From assembly GCA_937927725.1 (NCBI GenBank), contig CALBSE010000002.1:1-29674 (forward strand): DNA of 29,674 bases. Reading direction: 5' to 3'. The notes below the pieces were generated by a model. That model ran no database searches. It was not told the DNA's origin and saw nothing but the letters and a program-made list of their open reading frames with translations. Of the stretch, positions 15,072-21,219 are shown piece after piece; the stretch's first letter is position 1, and every line of letters starts with the position of its first letter. The stretch comes from an uncultured Actinomycetes bacterium. Its GTDB lineage: Bacteria; Actinomycetota; Acidimicrobiia; Acidimicrobiales; Acidimicrobilacustridaceae. The position numbers and the translations under genes are program-made.

Positions 15072-15572
15072 ATGGCGACTGGAAACTGTTCAAGCTGCTC
15101 GAAGCCCCTTGACTCCACCCTCACGTTCTGTTGGGCATGCGGCGCATCTGAACCCGCCAACAAATTGAACGGTGCAACTCCGTTACGGGCTTCGGGCGCA
15201 ACGAGCCAGCCCAAGCCTCGTAATTGGTTGAATCGTGGAGGCTCAACGAATCAGACGCGTCCCCAACAGACGCCGTTTGTGCCGACCCCACCTCAACGTC
15301 CTGCGTTCCCGTCACAACCTGGCCAAATGCCATACTCGCCGCAGGGAAACCTTCCGAATCATCCGGGGGCAACGAAGTCGCTCACCTACGGAGTGCTTTC
15401 CATTTTCTGCTTCGGGTTCATCTTCGGCGCCATTGCCATCTACTTCGGTGTCACTGCAATCCAATCAATTGACGCCAATCCACGTGTGTACCAGGGCAAA
15501 GGTCTTGCCATTGCAGGGATCATTTTTGGCGCCATCGGTGCCCTTACGTGGGTTGGAATCATCTTCAACTGA
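15072..15572 (+). CDS. Zinc-ribbon DUF4190 two-TM membrane protein
   Basis: From the ATG at 15072, which has GGCGGAGATG-type ribosome pairing (GGAG about eight bases upstream), the protein has 166 residues. A zinc ribbon (C6, C9, C20, C23) is followed by a Pro/Gln-rich linker (about 45-98) and two membrane helices (about 104-127 and 144-164) containing YGVLSIFC and GKGLAIAGIIFGAIG, the DUF4190 pattern common in actinobacteria. Function is unknown. The divergent position next to the vWA gene suggests a shared regulatory region and possible membership of the signalling locus. Confidence 0.88.
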   Translation: MATGNCSSCSKPLDSTLTFCWACGASEPANKLNGATPLRASGATSQPKPRNWLNRGGSTNQTRPQQTPFVPTPPQRPAFPSQPGQMPYSPQGNLPNHPGATKSLTYGVLSIFCFGFIFGAIAIYFGVTAIQSIDANPRVYQGKGLAIAGIIFGAIGALTWVGIIFN

Positions 15573-15585
15573 ATCCCCAAAAACA

Positions 15586-15595
15586 GTGCTAGCAC
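15586..15595. repeat. 10-bp palindrome after the DUF4190 gene
   Basis: GTGCTAGCAC is a perfect palindrome 13 bases after the DUF4190 stop. It has no loop or T-run, so it is not a usual terminator. It may be a protein site or chance. Confidence 0.25.
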
Positions 15596-15749
15596 CTACG
15601 CCCGGCGTTCAAGCTCGCTAGTCGAATTTACCGACGAGTAATTACTGACTTCCTGTTGCCGAGCCTTGGTGGTTACCGCCTTAACTCACCCCATTTACCT
15701 ATTCATTGTTCCGTGCATCCGCGGCTTGCATTCGCATAAAGTTCATGAC

Positions 15750-15851
15750 ATGAAGCAATGTCCACTGTGCGGAAGTTGGAATACTGAGCGTGTCGTCCAT
15801 CAGGCGAAGGTCTTCTTCAAGTGTCGCAATTGCGGTCACAACTTCAACTGA
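15750..15851 (+). CDS. 33-residue zinc-ribbon peptide
   Basis: The ATG at 15750 opens a frame with CPLC (C4, C7) and CRNC (C25, C28) separated by 17 residues, a complete zinc-ribbon in only 33 residues ending in GHNFN. The cysteine spacing is the main reason to believe it. The ribosome site is weak. An in-frame upstream extension to 15666 adds hydrophobic residues but no better start. A role in binding nucleic acid or protein is possible. Confidence 0.45.
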   Translation: MKQCPLCGSWNTERVVHQAKVFFKCRNCGHNFN

Positions 15852-15872
15852 TCCGTTAGACCAACCGAAGCA

Positions 15873-16607
15873 TCACATTCCCCGGCACATCGCCTTCGCG
15901 GCTCGCGTCACACCTTCGAACCTTTGGTGTCGTTCATTGAAGTGAAACAACTCCACCGAGTTTTCGGATGCGAACTTGATCGCTGTTGCTGTATACCCAC
16001 CGCCAGTGCAGAAAAACAGCGCTAATGGAACCCCAGCGTGTGTCCGAGCTCCAAGCAGATCTCGAATCGCTGGTTCACCAATAGAGTTCTTTGAGTAGAA
16101 CTTCGATTGAGCCACTACTCCGTCGGCGAGGACGTCGACACCGCCATCGCCTGTTACCGGAGTTAGACGAACGTTCGTCATTCCGAACCAAACCATCCAC
16201 TCTGCGCATAGGCGTTCGAAATCCACCGGGGATGATGCACTTCGATTCGGTCGAGACCCTGTTCCGTCTCCGATCCGATTGCTTTGACCGAGACCGGCGA
16301 AGAAACTCTTGACACTTTCTATAGCTCCTTCGATACCAGATAACCAGGGCCGTGATCCTGACCTTGGTCCACTTGAACTAGTAACCGTTGTCGGCCATGA
16401 GTTGACCCCAGTTCTGTTACCAGCAGAGACCAACACTAGGTATCGGCAGTTACTGCATCTCACGAATCCCGATATCGCAGTCGTTGAAAACTGCTGATTG
16501 CAGCTACCGCACGTGATCTTGGTCGCAGGCATCGGCAGGCAAAGTCCTCTCTCAGTCCCGCTGCTGTCAGCGAGGCAACTCCTGATGATCATCGTTCCGC
16601 CGATCAT
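15873..16607 (-). CDS. Zinc-ribbon / Mrr-like restriction endonuclease fold protein
   Basis: The N-terminal part carries a zinc ribbon (C33, C36, C51, C54), then a Ser/Gly-rich linker. The C-terminal half is an Mrr-type PD-(D/E)XK nuclease: FERLCAEW (E131), GDGGVDVLADG with D158, and AQSKFY with K169 of the QxK motif. It also has SIGEPAIRDLLGA and a GGYTATAIKFA helix, all in family order. It should cut DNA, perhaps modified DNA as Mrr does. Several starts are possible (16607, 16592, 16532); I use 16607, which has a GGGAAG site. It is transcribed convergently with the 33-residue zinc-ribbon peptide. Confidence 0.88.
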   Translation of the reverse strand: MIGGTMIIRSCLADSSGTERGLCLPMPATKITCGSCNQQFSTTAISGFVRCSNCRYLVLVSAGNRTGVNSWPTTVTSSSGPRSGSRPWLSGIEGAIESVKSFFAGLGQSNRIGDGTGSRPNRSASSPVDFERLCAEWMVWFGMTNVRLTPVTGDGGVDVLADGVVAQSKFYSKNSIGEPAIRDLLGARTHAGVPLALFFCTGGGYTATAIKFASENSVELFHFNERHQRFEGVTRAAKAMCRGM

Positions 16608-16802
16608 CTCTTCCCGTCTTAACTTTCAGATTAATCACCATGGTTTTGATTGACGAGTCGTCGACAAATGGGATTTCCGCCTTTAGTCGACACTGTTGGT
16701 AGGAAGATCATTCTGCATGATCAGTGTCTGTGGTGGTACCTGCGAGTTCGCACTCGGCGGGGTGTGATTGCCAAGTGTTCGTTGTCCCCGAGCGGAAGCG
16801 CA

Positions 16803-17474
16803 TTACTCATCACCCTTCCCATAGAGACGCAACGCTTCTGGGCCAGAAATCGTGAAACCACCGTGCGATTCCATCTGCTCGTGGGGAAGGCCATCGGGAA
16901 ACTCGACAACGCAGCTTCTCGCGTGAGTCGAAACACTCAAATGCGTACGACTCATCGCCCAGACCGATGTGATGAGTGAATAGTTCTTATTAATCAGGAG
17001 ATTCGTTCTCCCAACGTGCGCTCGACCCTTCTCAGGATCATGGTTCCAGAAGAACTGATCCTCCGGTTCGCCTTCGACGCGAACCGTGAGCCAGCCGTCT
17101 TCATCACAGTTCGTCACCACACACGGCAGATTCAGACCGAGTTCCTTGTCCCACGATCGCCGTGCTTGAACCCAATGCACCATGTGCCCAGGAAAGAACC
17201 CTCGACACGCCGGCGAGTCGGTAACAACCACTCCACCATCGCTGTTCGTGAAAAAGCGCGCCGTAACGATTTTCTCAATCGGAAGTGAACCCTCTCTCGA
17301 TCCGTCTGTGCCATCTGCGAGGCGTTCGCCTGCTTCACTATCGAATTTCGGGCGATCTCGATTCGAATTGTTGAAGTGCTCTGCACAAGTTCGCACGCCG
17401 TCTTGCCTGTTCCAGCCACCTCTCTCGCCACACACGTCACAGAATGAGCGCTTGTACGTCCAGTTATCGGCCAT
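16803..17474 (-). CDS. Unknown protein with N-terminal zinc finger
   Basis: The 223-residue protein begins with FCDVCGERGGW...CAEH, a likely zinc finger (C12, C15, C30, H33). The middle contains RGFFPGHMVHWVQARRSWDKE and strand-rich VVTNCDEDGWLTVRVEGE, and the end is Ser/Gly-rich. No known family is recognised. Its ATG overlaps the stop of the upstream gene by 11 bases (ATGGCCGATAA), so the two genes form an operon with coupled translation. Confidence 0.72.
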   Translation of the reverse strand: MADNWTYKRSFCDVCGERGGWNRQDGVRTCAEHFNNSNRDRPKFDSEAGERLADGTDGSREGSLPIEKIVTARFFTNSDGGVVVTDSPACRGFFPGHMVHWVQARRSWDKELGLNLPCVVTNCDEDGWLTVRVEGEPEDQFFWNHDPEKGRAHVGRTNLLINKNYSLITSVWAMSRTHLSVSTHARSCVVEFPDGLPHEQMESHGGFTISGPEALRLYGKGDE

Positions 17475-17814
17475 TGCGATTCACCCCCGACTTGAGACGC
17501 TCGGTTTTCAGCCAGTGCTCGAGTGATCCGTCGTCAGGGATAGCAACGCCGTCACCTTCTGCAAGCACCAAAACGCCAACAAAACCTTCGGTAATTCGCG
17601 CTCCGTGACCTTCCTTCTTCGCATACAGCCCCGCCCGTTTCAACGTGTTGACGAGCTGGCTCCAGGACCAACCGGGATAGTGCTTATTCACGTAGTCCTG
17701 GGTGAATCCCTTCATGACAGGAATGGCATGTCCGTAATGAGCGAGGTCGCGAACGTCATCTGCGGTGAAGTAGTAATCGAATCGATCGATTACCTCTAAT
17801 GATTCGTTGCTCAT
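17464..17814 (-). CDS. Unknown protein coupled to the zinc-finger gene
   Basis: From the ATG at 17814 (MSNESLEVID) the protein has 116 residues, with an AAAGGATC ribosome site six bases before it. It includes YFTADDVRDLAHYGHAI and HYPGWSWSQLVNTLKRAGL, which look like helix-turn-helix-type segments, and no catalytic motif. The frame remains open upstream to a GTG at 17943, and that extension contains CLLH...C..C residues that resemble another zinc knuckle. The true start may therefore be earlier. It is coupled to the next gene by an 11-base overlap. Confidence 0.65.
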   Translation of the reverse strand: MSNESLEVIDRFDYYFTADDVRDLAHYGHAIPVMKGFTQDYVNKHYPGWSWSQLVNTLKRAGLYAKKEGHGARITEGFVGVLVLAEGDGVAIPDDGSLEHWLKTERLKSGVNRNGR

Positions 17815-17936
17815 GTTGATCCTTTCGGACCGACACTTCTGGCATTGCATAACCCACGACTCTTTGTTGCGCTTCGAGAAGCGCCACATCCCTGCGTGGA
17901 GCAGGCAAGCACCTTGGATGTCGTTCCAGGTTGCTG

Positions 17937-17954
17937 GGCCCACCGAAGTGGGCC
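17937..17954 (-). repeat. Perfect seven-pair hairpin with UUCG loop
   Basis: Read on the minus strand, GGCCCAC-TTCG-GTGGGCC forms a seven-pair stem with a C(UUCG)G tetraloop, an unusually stable RNA hairpin. It overlaps the GTG at 17943 and lies about 120 bases before the ATG at 17814. There is no T-run, so it is more likely a leader structure than a terminator. Confidence 0.5.
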
Positions 17955-18072
17955 GCTCTTGATGTACAACTTGGAGTGTACGGAAATCTCGAGAATCCGC
18001 AACCCCTCAATAACATTTGCGTACTAGCGCGCATACATTGCTGGAAGAAGAATACGGCGGAAGGTGGAATAA

Positions 18073-18360
18073 TTGGGTAGCGGAATGACATGGAATTGCG
18101 ATCACTGCGATTTCGAGGGCTACGAAATGTCTGGCGTGGGATTCGCCGGTATCCATGTTGAGCCGGTGTGGTGTTCCGAGTGTCAAGAACTCCAAGATCG
18201 GATCACGCGCTACGAGTTTGACGATGCGCCCGATGGATTTTTAGTCGAGAAGAACTGCGCCAAATGCGGAACGAAGTTGCGGAAATTCAATTCAAAGAAA
18301 CGCTGCCCGAAGTGCGGCGAGGGAAATCTTGTAGGTATGGGCGAAGTCCTCTGGGACTAG
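18073..18360 (+). CDS. Small protein with two zinc ribbons
   Basis: This 95-residue protein has CDHC and CSEC (C9, C12, C34, C37), then CAKC and CPKC (C62, C65, C78, C81), so it should bind two zinc ions. The TTG at 18073 has an AAGGTGG ribosome site five bases upstream and is chosen over the ATG at 18085, which has no spaced site. Double zinc-ribbon proteins often bind nucleic acid or partner proteins; nothing more specific is visible. It is divergent from the minus-strand pair above. Confidence 0.75.
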   Translation: MGSGMTWNCDHCDFEGYEMSGVGFAGIHVEPVWCSECQELQDRITRYEFDDAPDGFLVEKNCAKCGTKLRKFNSKKRCPKCGEGNLVGMGEVLWD

Positions 18361-18646
18361 AACGATCGAAGCTTCTGGGACCCGGAACGCTAACCTCGTT
18401 CATCCCCCTCGATGTACGCAGCCCGAATTAGTCGTTGCTCTCACTGCAATCCACGACAGCGGAAGTAGTTTCGGCCTCAGTCGTTCACAAAGCCACACTG
18501 CCTAGACTTAGCAGGTCGGATTTTCGAGGCCTGTGAACTCATTCATTTTGTGATGATCAAGCTGCTTGCATGAGGGTTGGGAACCCATCTTGAATCTCGG
18601 TCCGCATTTTCGGAAAACGATTGGTACATGGGTGCCGTTCGGAATC

Positions 18647-18677
18647 TTGGGAGAATCAATTCCTGTTCCGATATAAT
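18647..18677 (+). promoter_or_regulatory. Candidate sigma70-type promoter of the defence operon
   Basis: TTGGGA at 18647-18652 and a perfect TATAAT at 18672-18677 are separated by 19 bases. The spacing is slightly long. It lies about 57 bases before the GHKL start codon. Confidence 0.5.
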
Positions 18678-18690
18678 TGAAAAGCGGGTT

Positions 18691-18706
18691 GCAGTTCACG
18701 AACTGC
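18691..18706. promoter_or_regulatory. Perfect palindrome, candidate operator
   Basis: GCAGTTC-AC-GAACTGC is a perfect seven-base inverted repeat with a two-base spacer. It starts 13 bases after the TATAAT, so a bound protein would block transcription from just past the start site. No regulator gene is visible in the island. Confidence 0.5.
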
Positions 18707-18733
18707 CTAAATTCAAGGGCGCAACATACATCT

Positions 18734-20230
18734 ATGAGATCAAACTCATTTGTTCCAAAAGTCAATGAGAAAAAAGTCAGGTTGCCCGCCGAACCTGACG
18801 TCGTAGAAGCGTTTATTGCCGTCGACTACTCACTTGAAGCGGCAGTCAACGACCTTGTCGACAACTCTCTCGACGCTCAAGCCTCCACCGTACTCGTTCG
18901 ATTTTTTCGCGATGAATCAACCCTTACTGCGATTGAAGTGATCGACAACGGAGTCGGGATGACTGAGACGGATATCGATCGCGCAATGACTTTTGGTGGG
19001 CGACGCAAATACAGTTCCTCTGATCTAGGAATGTTCGGAATGGGCCTGAAATCTGCGTCTCTGAGCCAAGCAGATGTGGTCAGTGTGATGACTCGGTCCC
19101 AATCGCCAAGTTCCATGAGCGGACGCCAATGGTTCGTTGAAGATGCAAAGACAACTTGGGACTGCGGAGTAATACCCCAAAAAGAGACACTGAGATATTT
19201 GGACAGAGTGTCTAACGGTGAGATCGATCTTAGAAGTCATGGGACGATTATTCGTCTCGATTCTGTACGAGACTTCATCAGGTCAACGGGGAGCGTTGAC
19301 AAGTATGTCGCCCGAACTTTCAGTGCATTAAAGATGCACCTCGGAAGAAACCTCCATCGATTGCTTGAACGTGGGGACGTAACATTAGGGCTTGATGTTC
19401 TCAACGAATCGTCCGGCGAATCATCTCCCATCGAATGGATAAAGCCAATTGATCCATTCAAATACCCGAAATCTGGTGCTTCAGGTTACCCAAAAACATT
19501 TAAGGTTGAGGTTCCGAAGATCGGAATCGTGCCTGTAGTTGCCCATATATGGCCAAAAAAATCCACAGCAATTGAATACAAACTTGGGGGATCCGTCGCC
19601 CATCGGCAGGGTTTCTATTTCTACCGAAACAACCGTTTGATTCAAGCTGGCGGGTGGAATGGTGTGAGAGATGATGCTGAGCCGCATCTTTCGTTAGCCA
19701 GAGTTGTAATAGATCTGCCTCCGAAGTCGATTGACTATTTTAAGGTCAGGTTCACGAAAGCCGGGGTTCAAACTCCCCAGACATTTATTAGTGCTGTACA
19801 AAATTCCGAATCTAAGGACGGATTTTTCTTTGAGGACTACATCAAGAAGGCTCAATCCGTTTACCGGAGTAAAGAGAAGGCAAAAGTTAAGCCCCTGGCC
19901 GAACCGCGAGGCTTAACCAACTCCGCGAAGAAAGCGATGCGGAGTACGTTCGAATTCACCGACGAAGAGCCCATAGCCCTCAAGTGGCAGCGCCTCCCCA
20001 TGAATGAGTTCTTCCGTGTTGACGATGCAAAGCGTCGATTAATTTTGAATTCAAAAATCAGAGAGCAACTCGAGAAGCGAGACTCTAGAGATTTGGCAAT
20101 TGACCTTCTAGAAACCGCAGTCTTTTTGCTGATGGAAGAGCACTTTAGATCCAAGAGAGTTAGCTCCCTCGAAGACCAAAGCCGAGATTTTCTCTCCAAA
20201 GTGCTGAGCGCTGTCGCTTTGGGGCGCTGA
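18734..20230 (+). CDS. GHKL ATPase of the MORC/MutL-like restriction-associated type
   Basis: The 498-residue protein has an N-terminal GHKL (Hsp90/MutL/MORC) ATP-binding fold: EAAVNDLVDNSLDA (about 35-48, with the metal-binding Asn), DNGVGMTETDI (about 70-80) and GMFGMGLKSASLSQ (about 98-112). Proteins of this type were described as relatives of eukaryotic MORC that occur with Z1 and nuclease genes in restriction-modification operons. ATP-driven dimerisation would clamp on DNA. The ATG at 18734 is used; an in-frame TTG at 18677 overlaps the promoter -10 box. Its TGA shares one base with the next ATG (TGATG), giving coupled translation. Confidence 0.92.
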   Translation: MRSNSFVPKVNEKKVRLPAEPDVVEAFIAVDYSLEAAVNDLVDNSLDAQASTVLVRFFRDESTLTAIEVIDNGVGMTETDIDRAMTFGGRRKYSSSDLGMFGMGLKSASLSQADVVSVMTRSQSPSSMSGRQWFVEDAKTTWDCGVIPQKETLRYLDRVSNGEIDLRSHGTIIRLDSVRDFIRSTGSVDKYVARTFSALKMHLGRNLHRLLERGDVTLGLDVLNESSGESSPIEWIKPIDPFKYPKSGASGYPKTFKVEVPKIGIVPVVAHIWPKKSTAIEYKLGGSVAHRQGFYFYRNNRLIQAGGWNGVRDDAEPHLSLARVVIDLPPKSIDYFKVRFTKAGVQTPQTFISAVQNSESKDGFFFEDYIKKAQSVYRSKEKAKVKPLAEPRGLTNSAKKAMRSTFEFTDEEPIALKWQRLPMNEFFRVDDAKRRLILNSKIREQLEKRDSRDLAIDLLETAVFLLMEEHFRSKRVSSLEDQSRDFLSKVLSAVALGR

Positions 20231-21219
20231 TGGATCCGCGAGAACAACCAACTCGTCTACCTAGTTGGGCACAGATTTCTGAATTGCTTGGATCCGGCAA
20301 CCAAGCTCAAGTTGTCGTTCCTGGAACTCCCGAAATTCAGTTAATAGTCGGCGCCAGCGGAGAAGAGCTGGGAATCTTTGTAGGACGGATTATCAACGAT
20401 GAAAACATTCCAGCTCTGACTGCTCTCGATATCATTCCTCGAACTCTGAATGGATTCGATGGTTCTTATATCTTCACCCGCACAAATTCGATTTTTCGAG
20501 CGTTCTACGACCTTATTTGTAACTTCGCTGATGCAACCCAAATCGACGGGTCCAGTCCAGATGCGGCTCTCACCACAACGCTTTCAAAGTTCAAAACACT
20601 CATCTCAATTGAGACATCTCTGACAGAAGATCAGCAGATTGGCTTGATAGGGGAATTGCTTTTCCTCCAAGATTTATCTGTCACTTTAGGTTTCCCTGAA
20701 GCCCTTCAATCGTGGCATCGAATCGACAATTCCGAACACGATTTCGACCTCGGGCATCTCGATGTAGAAGTTAAGTCAACCCGACTCGAGTCACGAGTTC
20801 ACCGAATTTCAAGCGAATACCAGCTGCAAGAGAGTCTGCAACGACCGCTCTACTTAGTTTCATTTCAATTCACTAATGCAGATTCTGGGAGTGGGCACTC
20901 AGTTGAATCGCTCGTCGATGAAATTCGTAGCCAATTTGCGACGAATGACGACGTCTCTCTTATCAATTTTGAAAAAAGGCTCGCATCCGTCGGCTGGCGA
21001 AGTGAGAAATCGAAATTATGCAAGGTCCGCGTTCGCCATCGGTCAAGTCCCAGACTTATCCAAATTGACAACGGGTTTCCCCGATTAACACGGGATTCCA
21101 TTCAGGTTGATCCTCTTATTGATTATTCAAGAATCCAGAACGTTTCATATCTATGCGATGTCTCGGGATTAGGTTCCGATATGACGCTTGCCGAGATCGG
21201 AAAGTTGGTCCATCAGTGA
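20230..21219 (+). CDS. DUF4420 PD-(D/E)XK nuclease-like protein
   Basis: The 329-residue protein matches the DUF4420/PD-(D/E)XK motif family. Key elements are IGLIGELLFLQDL (Glu of the first nuclease helix), then HDFDLG with the catalytic Asp, and LDVEVKST with the E-x-K pair. These residues form the metal-dependent nuclease site. The family is found beside GHKL and Z1 genes, so it is likely the cutting subunit of this complex, though catalysis is inferred. It overlaps both neighbours by one base (TGATG at 20228-20232 and 21217-21221). Confidence 0.9.
   Translation: MDPREQPTRLPSWAQISELLGSGNQAQVVVPGTPEIQLIVGASGEELGIFVGRIINDENIPALTALDIIPRTLNGFDGSYIFTRTNSIFRAFYDLICNFADATQIDGSSPDAALTTTLSKFKTLISIETSLTEDQQIGLIGELLFLQDLSVTLGFPEALQSWHRIDNSEHDFDLGHLDVEVKSTRLESRVHRISSEYQLQESLQRPLYLVSFQFTNADSGSGHSVESLVDEIRSQFATNDDVSLINFEKRLASVGWRSEKSKLCKVRVRHRSSPRLIQIDNGFPRLTRDSIQVDPLIDYSRIQNVSYLCDVSGLGSDMTLAEIGKLVHQ

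Larger units (their letters stand above)
18361..18733. other. Intergenic region before the defence island
   Basis: About 370 bases separate the zinc-ribbon gene from the GHKL gene. It contains a candidate promoter and palindrome, listed separately. The A+T content rises visibly from about 18500 onwards, consistent with a boundary of transferred DNA, but I see no tRNA, repeat pair or integrase. Confidence 0.45.

Noticed and set aside
17963..17981. Short inverted repeat with GTACA and TGTAC arms
   Set aside because: Five-base arms are easily found by chance and no promoter is placed next to it.
18508..18765. An 85-codon minus-strand frame upstream of and across the GHKL start
   Set aside because: It overlaps the candidate promoter and the start of a clear gene, has no recognisable domain and no good ribosome site.
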